A DNA stretch of 64,000 nt, from positions 11,085,100 through 11,149,099 of the forward strand of contig NC_084816.1 in NCBI RefSeq assembly GCF_963583255.1. Reading direction: 5' to 3'. Every line of letters begins with the position of its first letter. Position 1 is the first letter of the stretch. This document shows, piece after piece, positions 21,271 through 33,100 of the stretch. The position numbers were made by a program, and so were the translations under genes. A model generated the notes under the pieces. That model was given only the letters and a program-made list of their open reading frames with translations. It made no database searches and was not told the DNA's origin. Origin of the DNA: Pyrus communis. Its lineage: Eukaryota; Streptophyta; Magnoliopsida; Rosales; Rosaceae.

Positions 21271-22569
21271 AACTAGGCCTCAACTAAAGACTTGAGCCTA
21301 TAACGTTCTTTGGAGAGTATAATCTGTGATTTCTTGTTTTCTAAAGTCGTTGCATGATCTCATTATTCTTTGCTTGGTTACTACTTAGAAGGCGTTTCAT
21401 CATATAGTTCCAAATGCTAGAACTCATGCCCATTTCATTCAAAGCATGTTATTGATTTGCATAACACATATTCAAGAAGAAGTTGTGTAGTGACCACCAC
21501 CATAGCCAAATAGCCTTACTTCCCATACTTCGTATATGTTGTAAGTTTTAACCCCGTTGAGCCTCGTTTTGCCTTTATTCCTTGTTTACCCACATCACCC
21601 CTTACCTAGCTTAGAGTAGGACTTTCCTATACCCTTGTTCTTAAAGTTTAGTGAGCATGACTTAAATGAATTCCTTTTGAGTTACATTATGCAAGAAAAT
21701 GAGTGTGGGGGAGTAAAAGTTTGTTCTTACGTTTATATGTATGTTTTGAGATTTAAAAGAAAAAGAAGAAAAGAAAAAAAAAAAAAAAAAAAAAAAAAAA
21801 AGGAGTGAAAATAAGTAAGAATGAACTCACGAGCGTTGATGGTTGAAGAAAGGGTCCAAAAAGTTGAATATGGCCCTAAGTTTTGTGTGATTTTCCCTTG
21901 GGTGTTCAAAGTTGACTTCTGCGTTCTTAAGGGAATTCTAAGTGCCTAATTCAATACTTTGCTCACTATTGCTTTAAGAATGTTTGTTTATCCTTCACCT
22001 TTCATTGTTAGCCAATACCCTAGCCCCGTTACTACCCTTTGACTTCTATATTGAGTGTTATGTATTTCAATTGTGGAGTTTGAACATGGTATGAGCTTAT
22101 GGTGTCACTGGTTCTCGCGTCTAAGTAGTAGCATTCCATTCATGAGATCATATCTAAACATGCTTATTAACTCCAGAAAATGCTTTCCTTATTATAACAT
22201 ATGTGAGTGTTCGTCTACATGTTTACATCAATCTTCTCACATATACCTAGTGTAGGGTGTGTAGTCAGAAAATCTGTGTGAAAAACGAGAGTACATCTAG
22301 TAAGAAATTGAGGGAATTCTCTAAAGGCATGTTACTACATTTGAAATGTGTTTTAATTGCTTAATTGTGAACTAGTATGTGGTGACTATGATTAAGAATG
22401 TACTTAAGTGTAAAGATGGCTCAAATCTGTGAGAATAATGATTTTTAACTTGTCATGTGCATTGGAAGTCCCTGATACGATTGTTGGAAGGTGTAGGTTG
22501 TGTTTTGTTCTTTTTGTTTTGTTTTTCTGTTTTGCTCGAGGACTAGCAAAAGCTAAGTGTGGGGGTATT
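21271..22569 (+). mobile_element. 3' internal region and polypurine tract of an LTR retrotransposon
   Basis: Non-coding DNA with an A-run (21766-21800). It ends GCTAAGTGTGGGGGTATT just before a TGATAGG LTR start. The G-rich stretch AGTGTGGGGG is the usual place and form of the polypurine tract. So this block is the 3' end of an internal region attached to the left side of an LTR. The left boundary near 21271 is where TNP2 similarity stops and is approximate. Confidence 0.65.
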
Positions 22570-25065
22570 TGATAGGAGCATATTTATGCGACTTAAATGG
22601 CTTGTTCTCGTACATTTACGTTATGTTTCTTTAGTTATTTTAGTACTTTAAGCTATTTTCGTGTGTTTGTAGGTCCAAAGGGCTAAAGGAGCAAAAAGAT
22701 GCATTTTGGAGACTTTTGGAGCACTTTTGGGCTAAGGACGGATAGCTTATGCTTGAAGCCAAAGTGTTGGACGAAATTGAAGACCTAATTGGAGCCAAAG
22801 TGTTGGAACCTTGTTCTCTTTAGTTTTAGGACATTTAAACCTTTCCTAATCCCAATCATGCCATGCATAACACACATCCATTCTAACACATTGTCATTGC
22901 ACATGCATTTCCTTCATTAGTTAACCCACATGCACTTATCACTTATCATCACCACATATCATATCACTTAATCACTTATCACTTATCATCACCACTTAAC
23001 CACTTATCATATCATAACCACATATCATATCACTTATCACTTATCACTTAACATATCATCCACCTACTTCACCTACAACATCCACTTCACCTACAACATC
23101 CACCTACTTCACCTACAAATGACATAGCCATATGTTCCCTCCACTACTCCTATAAATACCCTTGCATTCATTCATTCATGGACATCTCATTTTCATACAC
23201 AACACACCACAAACACTTCCATTCCTTCTCTTTGCCTTGAGTTCCCTTGTAATCCAAACACCATTTTTCCATTTCCCTATTAATCCAAACACCACTCCCC
23301 AAACCATTCACACCATCAAACTATCCTTAGACCTTGTGCTACAACAACGAGGAAGAGAAGAGTGCCTAAACGTTCATACAATTCAAGTTTGAGTTGTTGG
23401 AATGTTTAGGTGTTTCTTTGATTTCAATGTTTAAATTCAATTCTCTTTGTTTGTACGTATGAGGAATGGAAGAGAAGAGTGCCTAAACGTTCATACAATT
23501 CAAGTTTGAGTTGTTGGAATGTTTAGGTATTTCTTTGATTTCAAAGTTATAATAAACTAAACCCCCTTTAGCTAGGGGGTGATTCGAAATATATGTTTAT
23601 GCTTGCATTTTGATTTGATTAATTCTAATTGCGTTTCATAAGTTGTGGTTCAATTTGTTTAACCGTTTGATTGATAACTTATTTATGAATGTTTATTAAG
23701 AATGTGCGCTTAATTTTCATGCATCAATATGACGCTAGAATATAAGTGAGTTTCACCTAATAGTTACGAACTTATATTCACAAGTAGTGGAGGTTGCTTA
23801 TAAACAATCGCGTTAAATAAATTCTTGGCATAAGTTTCATGCGTAGTCCATAGTAACGAATGCCTCGTCAACACTTAAAGTTTTCATGATACTTAATGAT
23901 CTTTGATTGTATCTTTATTGTGCTTTTCACGTAAAGGACTTTTGGAGAATGTTGTGAATTGCGTTGCGCTAACCCATCCAATTCATTAACTTAAGGAAAA
24001 CTTGACGGTTAATTTAAGCGGACCTAATTGACCCGGGGCGTTGAGAATTAATGATTTGTTGAAATGCAATTGGAAATCGTTTTATTATGCAAGTATAACA
24101 TATGTGGAGATGAACCCCGTAGCTAACTTTCCATCCATTTGTTCTTTCTTTTCTTGTTTCTGTTTTCATGTTTAATTTAACTTGTTATTCAATTATGTTA
24201 AACATGTGAAACTAATTTCTTTTTAGTTAGAGGCGAATTTGAAGCCATGGACATATGTTGGTTATGATTTGATTTACTCCAGTTATGAATTCATGAACTT
24301 TAGATGTGGGTTACTTTTCTGTTTTGATTAAGAACTTTTTTATGTATGTGGGTTGAGGGTCGACACTTAATTTGCATGCCTAAGATTTGATGCTAGGATA
24401 TAAGGGAATTTCACCTAATCGTTATGAACTTATATTCATGAGTAGTAAAAATCGCTAGTCACGATTGTGTTTAGTAAACCCTAGGCTGGATTAACATGCG
24501 TATTCCATAGTTATGAATGCCTAGTCAATGTTTATGATTTCCGTTGAACTTAATGATCTTTGTTGAATGTCTCTATCATGCGTATTCCATGTGAGAGACT
24601 TTGATTAGGAATAATTTGGTTGTAATGCGTATCCCATTCAATCCAATGAATCTAGGGAAATCTGAAGGTTAATTTAAGCGGACCTAATTAACTTGGAGCA
24701 TTGTCATTCATCGTTTGTTGAAGTCATAACTGGGAGTCAAATTATATGCTTATGTTCATGTGTGGATAAGGAACCCTCTAACTAGTTTTTCTTCATTCTA
24801 TTCCATCAATTTCATTTGTACAATCTGTTTTGTTTCCAAGTTTCTATTTTAGTTTAGTTTCGTCCAAAACCAATCCCCCATTTATTTTAAAGTGTTAGAT
24901 TAGTTAGAAATACATTTATTTTGTGTTTTTACGTTTTTTTTTTTAGTCAAATCCAAGTGATTAACAATCCCTCCTAATCCTCGGTCCAGAACGATCCCTA
25001 CTTATACATATACTACAATTTGACGAAAAGAGGGTTTAATTTGTGTGCGTATAAATCTCGCATCA
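22570..25065 (+). mobile_element. Complete LTR, 2496 bp, of a tRNA-Asp-primed element
   Basis: Starts TGATAGGAGC and ends CGCATCA, with a 4-bp TGAT/ATCA terminal inverted repeat. A TATA box (CTATAAATACC, 23150-23160) is preceded by a low-complexity tract of CACTTATCA and ACCTACAACATCC words (22920-23115). Internal duplications: a ~118-bp tandem pair (AGAGTGCCTAAACGTTCATA at ~23360 and ~23478), and a diverged ~655-bp pair (landmark TATAAGTGAGTTTCACCTAA at ~23740, related to TATAAGGGAATTTCACCTAA at ~24398). The short ORF at 23162 has no known domain. Confidence 0.88.
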
Positions 25066-25070
25066 AATTT

Positions 25071-25088
25071 TGGCGCCGTTGCCGGGGA
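25071..25088 (+). promoter_or_regulatory. Primer binding site for tRNA-Asp
   Basis: TGGCGCCGTTGCCGGGGA, five bases after the LTR end, is the exact complement of the 3' end of plant tRNA-Asp including CCA (TCCCCGGCAACGGCGCCA). Athila-type Ty3/gypsy elements commonly use this primer. Confidence 0.92.
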
Positions 25089-25349
25089 TTAGAAAATTTG
25101 CTAATCCCTTGGATTGTTTTATTTTCGTTTGTTTTTATTTTATTCCAGATTCTTATGTTATTTTGTTTCTTGTTCTAGGTACTAGTTTATGACTCAGAGT
25201 TCTCATCCGATTCGTGAACGTATCCTGGAGTGATTGGGTTCTTCGTCCGGCTGCAAGACGTAAAAGAAAGCGCTACTTGGGAGGCAACCTAATGCATTTT
25301 GAAAAAAAAATAATAATAAATAAATAATAATAATAAAAGTGGCGAGGCT

Positions 25350-26027
25350 TCACAAAGGTTGTTTACTTAAAGACCCACTACGTGGCAAAACTCTTGAAGC
25401 GGAAGGCATCGAGACGGAAGGCATCGGGGTAGAAGACATAGGAGCGGAAGGCATCGGAGCTAGAGGCATCGAAGATAGAGCATTCGAGGCCTCAATACTT
25501 GGCCAAACGCTGGATGATCCAGGAAAAAGGTGCCTCTGGAGAAAAGACGAAAACCTTTGACGGTCACTTTGAATCCGACCTTCAGACTCTTGCAGTTCAT
25601 CAAGCTTCCTCTTCATGCCCGTCGAATAGTTGTTGGCAAGCACGTGCAAACTTCTATTCTCATGCTTAAGCAGTTTGATCTCCTGCTTAAGACTTTCCAC
25701 CTCTGCCATCAATGATTCCACCTGACGGGAGCGGGCAAGCAGGCGTTGGCCCATGTTGGACACAGAACTCGCACACTGAACACTAAGTGCGAGGGACTCT
25801 TGAACGGCCAACTCATCGGACCGTCCTGACAGCAGCCTACTATCTTTTGGAGTGAGGAGGTTCCTAGCTACTATTGTAGCTGTTGTAGCATCCTGCATCA
25901 CGGAGTCTTCACCTGTGAGAGGACCGTTAGAAGATAAGAAAGAAGGGCGCCATACGTTACCTTGACGCGGCGCGCCCGTATCACTGCTAAGGCTCAATTC
26001 CAAGCTAAGGTTCGATGGGTTTGCCAT
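25350..26027 (-). CDS. Antisense coiled-coil ORF inside the LTR element (225 aa, unknown function)
   Basis: An intact 225-codon ORF opposite to the element's direction, with start context AAAAATGGC. The N-terminal part (1-70) is Ser/Leu-rich. Residues 92-150 form a convincing heptad region (RQVESLMAEVESLKQEIKLL, then KHENRSLHVL). The tail (187-210) is a short Met-Pro-Ser repeat caused by a ~15-bp DNA repeat (GGCATCGGAGCGGAA-like, 25403-25470). I see no gag zinc knuckle, protease, RT or integrase, and no domain I can name. It lies 0.26 kb after the primer binding site. An open frame this long in a young element suggests recent selection or recent insertion. It may be a captured host sequence, or an antisense protein ORF conserved in the family; function unknown. 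Confidence 0.6.
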   Translation of the reverse strand: MANPSNLSLELSLSSDTGAPRQGNVWRPSFLSSNGPLTGEDSVMQDATTATIVARNLLTPKDSRLLSGRSDELAVQESLALSVQCASSVSNMGQRLLARSRQVESLMAEVESLKQEIKLLKHENRSLHVLANNYSTGMKRKLDELQESEGRIQSDRQRFSSFLQRHLFPGSSSVWPSIEASNALSSMPLAPMPSAPMSSTPMPSVSMPSASRVLPRSGSLSKQPL

Positions 26028-27172
26028 TTTTCAAAAGTGTTAAAAGAGAGGGGCGGATGGAGTTAATTCTCAAAGGGCCGGAGTCGATTTTCAAGAATGG
26101 GAATTCTTCAGAGTGTGTTTGTTGTGGTGATCGATAGCTCTATAAAAGCCAAGGCGACGCGTCCACCGATTCAAGAAGCCGGAATTTCCGGCGTAATTTA
26201 GGCGACGCGTTCTCGGCTTTTCAGAAGACGCGTTCAACTTTGTCAAAAGATTTCTGACAAAGCTGAAAACACGTGGAGGCCATCATCGCAACTACACATC
26301 TTTAGCCGACAAGCGCAAAGTTCGGCGACGCTTTCTCTGCTTTTCAGAAGACGTGTGCAGCTTTGTCAAAAGGAGCCGCATCTGGACTACCACGTGTCGT
26401 TCAGAAAGCAAAGGGGCGTCGTTCAGAAATCGAAGGGGCGCCTGCTCAGAAATCGAAGAGGCGTATTCAAAGATCGAAGAGGCGCCACTATTTCAAAAAG
26501 CCGGATTTGCGGGATCAAAACGTTTGTCGACAAGGGTAAAAAGTACCACCACTTGATATTATCTCTATATATGTCGACCTTCGTCTTTTATGGCAGGGCA
26601 AACCTGAAGAAAATGCCCAACTCTCCCTCACCTCTGAGGGCGCACTCCCAGCAAAGCCTTTCGAAATACTCAATTCTTTCTTCTTCCCCAAAGATGATAC
26701 CAGATGCCTGGAGTACATATGACCCAGGAGAAAACGGCGGATTGAAGCATGTGCTGATTCATTCACCGCTTCTTCAAAGCAAAGGTATCTCATATCATCA
26801 AGGTCAAAAGCAAAAATATCTCATATCATGCTCTTTCCCTGTCTTTTTCTTTGTTCTTGTTCTTACTTGCATGGTAAAGTAAAAGAAGCAATCAGCCGGC
26901 ACTTGGAGTCAGTCTACCGATCTGGAGCCAACTGCCTGGAATCTATTCCTGATTGCTTACCTAGCGTTGCTCTCGAGTAGTCATCTTCAACGGTTGATAC
27001 ACTTCCAGAGAAGGGACCACTCCTGCAAAGATTGAACAAAGAAACAGATAGCAGGAGGAAGCTCAGACCTTCGGGGGAGACACTAAAGGGAATCCTGTTG
27101 CCCAGTTCAAGAGTAGCACAAAGGAAAATCAATGATGGGCGGAAACCAGTTCAAGAGTAAGCCTGTGGAAGA
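26028..27172 (+). mobile_element. Rest of LTR-element internal region, non-coding
   Basis: No gag-pol. A plus-strand TATA-like CTATAAAAGC sits at 26140-26149. From 26150 to 26500 are imperfect repeats built on GGCGACGCGTTC, TTTTCAGAAGACG, CAGCTTTGTCAAAAG and CAGAAATCGAAGGGGCG. A 175-codon plus-strand ORF at 26355-26882 crosses these repeats and has no recognisable domain. The stretch ends at a GAAGAGAAGAG junction with a truncated LTR; no polypurine tract is present. Confidence 0.55.
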
Positions 27173-28886
27173 GAAGAGAAGAGTGCCTAAACGTTCATAC
27201 AATTCAAGTTTGAGTTGTTGGAATGTTTAGGTGTTTCTTTGATTTCAATGTTTAAATTCAATTCTCTTTGTTTGTACGTATGAGGAATGGAAGAGAAGAG
27301 TGCCTAAACGTTCATACAATTCAAGTTTGAGTTGTTGGAATGTTTAGGTATTTCTTTGATTTCAAAGTTATAATAAACTAAACCCCCTTTAGCTAGGGGG
27401 TGATTCGAAATATATGTTTATGCTTGCATTTTGATTTGATTAATTCTAATTGCGTTTCATAAGTTGTGGTTCAATTTGTTTAACCGTTTGATTGATAACT
27501 TATTTATGAATGTTTATTAAGAATGTGCGCTTAATTTTCATGCATCAATATGACGCTAGAATATAAGTGAGTTTCACCTAATAGTTACGAACTTATATTC
27601 ACAAGTAGTGGAGGTTGCTTATAAACAATCGCGTTAAATAAATTCTTGGCATAAGTTTCATGCGTAGTCCATAGTAACGAATGCCTCGTCAACACTTAAA
27701 GTTTTCATGATACTTAATGATCTTTGATTGTATCTTTATTGTGCTTTTCACGTAAAGGACTTTTGGAGAATGTTGTGAATTGCGTTGCGCTAACCCATCC
27801 AATTCATTAACTTAAGGAAAACTTGACGGTTAATTTAAGCGGACCTAATTGACCCGGGGCGTTGAGAATTAATGATTTGTTGAAATGCAATTGGAAATCG
27901 TTTTATTATGCAAGTATAACATATGTGGAGATGAACCCCGTAGCTAACTTTCCATCCATTTGTTCTTTCTTTTCTTGTTTCTGTTTTCATGTTTAATTTA
28001 ACTTGTTATTCAATTATGTTAAACATGTGAAACTAATTTCTTTTTAGTTAGAGGCGAATTTGAAGCCATGGACATATGTTGGTTATGATTTGATTTACTC
28101 CAGTTATGAATTCATGAACTTTAGATGTGGGTTACTTTTCTGTTTTGATTAAGAACTTTTTTATGTATGTGGGTTGAGGGTCGACACTTAATTTGCATGC
28201 CTAAGATTTGATGCTAGGATATAAGGGAATTTCACCTAATCGTTATGAACTTATATTCATGAGTAGTAAAAATCGCTAGTCACGATTGTGTTTAGTAAAC
28301 CCTAGGCTGGATTAACATGCGTATTCCATAGTTATGAATGCCTAGTCAATGTTTATGATTTCCGTTGAACTTAATGATCTTTGTTGAATGTCTCTATCAT
28401 GCGTATTCCATGTGAGAGACTTTGATTAGGAATAATTTGGTTGTAATGCGTATCCCATTCAATCCAATGAATCTAGGGAAATCTGAAGGTTAATTTAAGC
28501 GGACCTAATTAACTTGGAGCATTGTCATTCATCGTTTGTTGAAGTCATAACTGGGAGTCAAATTATATGCTTATGTTCATGTGTGGATAAGGAACCCTCT
28601 AACTAGTTTTTCTTCATTCTATTCCATCAATTTCATTTGTACAATCTGTTTTGTTTCCAAGTTTCTATTTTAGTTTAGTTTCGTCCAAAACCAATCCCCC
28701 ATTTATTTTAAAGTGTTAGATTAGTTAGAAATACATTTATTTTGTGTTTTTACGTTTTTTTTTTGAGTCAAATCCAAGTGATTAACAATCCCTCCTAATC
28801 CCCGGTCCAGAACGATCCCTACTTATACATATACTACAATTTGACGAAAAGAGGGTTTAATTTGTGTGCGTATAAATCTCGCATCA
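27173..28886 (+). mobile_element. 5'-truncated LTR, 1714 bp
   Basis: Collinear and equal in length with 23352-25065. I noticed only two substitutions (T24944 versus G28765, T24981 versus C28802). It ends at the true LTR end GCATCA. The first 782 bp of the LTR, including the TATA box, are missing. The next bases (TCATG) return to CACTA B coding DNA. Confidence 0.9.
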
Positions 28887-29672
28887 TCATGTCAGGTAAA
28901 TTAGTTAAAAGCATCCAATTCACCCGCTTACATTGAAGAGTTATATAACTTGGCATTCGATCCTATTTGGGCAGAATTGTACTCCAGTTGCCATATTAAT
29001 GGCATCAAGTTTTTGCGGGCTGAGCATGATGATAAGTTGTGTACGCAAAACTGCGATGTCCATGTCCTGGGTGGTGGCGAAAGTACAGACATTGAGTTTT
29101 ATGGCAAACTATCCAGTGGCGTACAAGCGATGTACAAAGACTGTTACCAAGTTATCTTTTTTAAATGCTGATGGTTTGATACAAACCCACATGGGCACGA
29201 AACTCTTAAGAGGGACCATGGCTTACTCTTAGTCAACACTTCCAAAACTTGGTACAATGATGACCCTTACATTTTGGCACGTATGGCAAAACAAGTTTTT
29301 TTATGTCGATGACCCTAAGGCCGGAAAGGGTTAGAAAGTTGTTCAAAGGATTGAGCATAGGAACATGTATGTTGTACCAGACCAAGATTTTAGTTCCGAT
29401 GGGGACGACATCAATGTCGCGGACCCACATCTTGAGTCTTCGATATAAATTGGCGGGGAAACAATACGGGATAATAATCTTGTCCAAGAACCATTTCAGA
29501 TACCAAATACCGATTGATTCAATTTCAATTGACCTCGGTGATCTTTCCCGATATGATCCACCGAAGGCTGTGAACGACGACAGTGATCTACCTATCGATG
29601 AGGAGGAATGGGACATTGAAGATGATGATACCGACAATAGTGAAAGTTATTATAGTTCTGCCGAGGATTAAT
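28887..29672 (+). pseudogene. CACTA B, TNP2 C-terminal part (DUF4216-type)
   Basis: Broken frames give AELYSSCHINGIKFLRAEHD, then TQNCDVHVLGGGES, then FYGKLSSGVQ. After a stop: HGHETLKRDHGLLLVNTSKT, DPYILARMAKQVFYVDDPKA and GWKVVQRIEHRNMYVVP. This is the DUF4216 region found at the C-terminus of CACTA TNP2 proteins ('NG..F......R..QN.G', 'DPF..A.QA.QVFYL.DP', 'W.VV'). An acidic end (DLPIDEEEWDIEDDDTDNSE) closes with TAA at 29671. It is the continuation of the 19789-21270 half; the central part is lost. Confidence 0.85.
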
Positions 29673-30180
29673 TAATATAATTTGGAATTTTTTTGTAAAT
29701 TAAATGCAACTGTATTTATCATAAAATAATTTTGGGGAAATATATGTAAATTTATGTACTTAGTTAAATGTTGGGTTTACCAAAAGATTCTTTTTTTTTT
29801 TTTTTAAATTCACACACTTGTGCAACGAAATATATAAATTCACTGCACAAGGTTTTTAATTTTATGCGGGGACACCATGTTGGGTCCTATAAATTCAAGT
29901 GTTTCTGAAAAAATTTGATTTTTTTTAAATTATTACACATTCTTGTGCAATGAATACCAAAAAATCGTCGCTCGAAGCCTATTTGCGCAACAAACTTTCA
30001 TGTTCGGTCGTGCAATTTCAAATATTCGGCATGCCGTTAAATTTTATCTTGAAAATTTTAAATTTCCACGAAAATTCAAAAAAACGTGCAACAACTTTAG
30101 GGTTTTGCGACGGATGCCTTTGTCGCGTGAAAAACTAAACGACATCTACGCGACAAAGCATGCGCCGCGCAAAGGTGTAC
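29673..30180. repeat. CACTA sub-terminal repeat array
   Basis: AT-rich DNA followed by words such as GTGCAACGAAA, TTGCGCAACAAAC, TTTTGCGACGGATG, TTTGTCGCGTGAAA, ACGCGACAAAGC and GCCGCGCAAAGG, in both orientations. Same type as 13180-13565. Confidence 0.6.
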
Positions 30181-33100
30181 GTTGACAACCCTCCTCCTCT
30201 TCCTTCACTTTTTTCTTTCTTTTGCCTGTGCACTCCCTCTCTCCGCCGCTTTCTCCCTCTCTCATACGCACTCTCCTTCGCTCCCAGCCACCGTCCTCAT
30301 CTCTCCCAGCTACACTCCCCCTCTCTCACCTACTGTCTCCGTCACTCAGGCACAATATGCCTGTACCTTTCCCGCGCAACCTACACCGTGCGTCCCTCCC
30401 TCTTTCACCATCCGTCAATCCAGCCCTCGTCTTCCATTCTCAGGTATCTTGCTTTTCTTTTCTTTTATTTTTAATTTCATTTTAATTAACCATTTATACT
30501 TATTAGATTAGGGGATTAGGGTTTGCCAATTAGGATTTCAATTTGGGGATTAGGTTTTGCCGATTAGGATTTCGATTTGGGGATTAGGGTTTAGATTTAG
30601 GGATCAGGGTTCAACATTAGGGTTTCTAGATTTGGGGAATTTTATCCTTAATTTGTAGTTAGGGGTAGTTTTTAATTAGGGGGAATTTAATTAGAGAATG
30701 TAATTGAGGGGGCTTCGGGTAGGCACAGATTAGATTAGGGATATGGAAATCTTCTAATTTAAGGGAATGGTATATAATTAGGGTTAATTATATAATTAGG
30801 GCTTAATTGTAATTAGGGTTAATTTAATTATTAGAGCTCAATTGAAATTAGGGTTCATTTGTGATTAGGGGGAATTTAATTAGAGAATGTAATTTGGGGG
30901 ATTAGGGTTAGGGTTAGGCATAGATTAGATTAGGGATAGGGAAATTTTCTAATTTAGGGGAATGATATATAATTAGGGTTAATTTTATAATTAGGGCTCA
31001 ATTGAAATTAGGGCTAATTTGTAATTAGGGGTAGTTTTTAAAGGGGAATTTAATTAGAGAATGTAATTTGGGGGATTAGGGTTAGGGGTAGACACATATT
31101 ATATTAGGTCTAAGGGAATTTTCTAATTTAGGGGAATGACATATAATTAGGGTTAATTTCATAATTAGGGCTCAATTTAAATTAGGACTAATTTGAAATT
31201 AGGGGTAGTTTTTAATTAGGAGGAATTTAATTAGGGAATGTAATTTGGGGGATTAGGGTTAGGTGTAATCACGGAGTAGATTAGGGATAGGGGAATTTTC
31301 TAATTTCGGGAATGTTGGATAATTAAATTATAGTTATATAATTAAAATTACATTTAGTTTAATTTTCTAAATTATAGTTATATAATCAAATTAAGGTTAG
31401 GGATAGTTTTTAGTGGCCGGGTTAGGTTAGGGTTCTAGGAGAATAGGTTACGGTTGTAGTGGATTAATTTAAATTTGTGCATTCATGTTATATAATGTTA
31501 TTTTGTAATTACACATTTAGTTTTAAATTTGTTTACCTATAATAGTTATATTCTAATATTTCATTTTATTTCTCTTATATTTTTGTAGATGTCTCGCCTT
31601 ATATCTACCTGAAGGCCTGCGAGCAGTGGACCCCCCCCCCCCCCTCGGCACCTCCTCCACCATCTCGTACTGCGAGGAGCGCTCTAACGATAGTGGACCC
31701 TCCCATGGCTGCGTCAGGCACAGGCGCCGGCATCATCGACGTCTTTGGTGGCGCTTCCGCCTAGTGCACGTCGTACTCACAGGTGTGCTCGGACTCCCGA
31801 CACGACATCCGCATCCAACGCCCCTACTCAGGTCAAATAACAAAATCCATTTAATTTAGCTAATTCAAATGCAGTTATTTGCTACTTTAACAAAAGAAAT
31901 GGAGAAGAAAAATCTAAACCTAGCTAAATGACTAGTTAAGTATATTTACAAAAATTGATTTTTATCTTAAAAAATATGTGTTTTAAAATTTTCGTCCCTT
32001 AAAAATTGTTCACAATGTTGCTTTTTAGTTTTAAGTTAAGTGTTTGACATTTGTTTTGTTGTTTTGCAGCTAAGAAAAACACCTAGGGACCTTGCCAACA
32101 ACTAAACACATGGCAGGTCACCCAGGTGACGACAGGATATGAAGAGAGGCATTGAGCTGCACCTACAGCGGAGCAGCATAGTGCATTGGCCCATGACGTA
32201 GGACATGTCGTTAGGACCAAGTGCCCTATGTTGTGAAAATCGTGGTGCGAGATCCCGACGAAGATGAAGAACCTAGTCTGCAACTGTTTATCGGTAAGTT
32301 CCTAACTTTGTTTTATTCAATTATATATCAAGTTCATATTTTTGTATTAATTTTTTTTTCCTTTTTCAACTTTGACTTCAATTTTAATTTTGATTTTTTT
32401 AATTTTAATTTAATACTTGGTAAATTGTAGACAAACTACAATTTTGACGACGTAAATGAGTCGATGGACAGCTACCTAGAAAGGTTGTTTTACAAGCAAT
32501 ACAAGCAGTGGAAGAGCAACCTCTACAAACATTATGAGTTGTTTGATGATCCTGAGGTCGCTCTAAAGGAGGGTTGCCCGCTGGAGTTGGAGGATCGGGC
32601 GAACGACTGGGCATGGCTTTGTGGCCATTTTCAAGAGCCCACCTATGTGGTATGTTTTTATATGTAGTACTTATTTAATTTTAACTGCTTTAAAAATTAT
32701 TCCTACTTTGGGTTATGCGTTTGTTTCATTGTCTTCAAATATTACACTAATACGTCTATTTTATGCTAACAGAAGAAGGTGAAGGCAAACGAGATCAACT
32801 GGGAGAAGAAAACTTTTCTCCACCATTCTGGTTCAAGACCCATCTCCTATAGGATGGAGGTGCGGCGACTTGTAATGAGAGTTTAATATTCGCACTTCCA
32901 ATTTCTTACAAATATTGAATTTATTTTCCACTATCTTTATGTTTTTTTTGTTGCTTTTATTACATGAGGGGTTATAAATTCCCCGAGATAGACGTCTTTA
33001 AGGACGTTTATGTTCGACCAGAGGATGAGCTTGCCAAGCAGCTGCACATAAATACTTCTTTTCAATTTCCTATTTTACCTTTCCAAAAATTACAAAATTT

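Noticed and set aside
22920..23115. CRISPR-like short repeats (CACTTATCA, ACCTACAACATCC)
   Set aside because: Low-complexity tandem words without constant repeat-spacer structure, inside an LTR of a plant genome.
26355..26882. 175-aa plus-strand ORF
   Set aside because: Its first half is a GGCG/AAATCGAAG repeat and the rest has no recognisable domain; less convincing than the antisense ORF, so it was only mentioned.
30677..31330. Interstitial telomere repeat
   Set aside because: TTAGGG words are scattered within a longer ~180-bp unit; the plant heptamer TTTAGGG is not in tandem.
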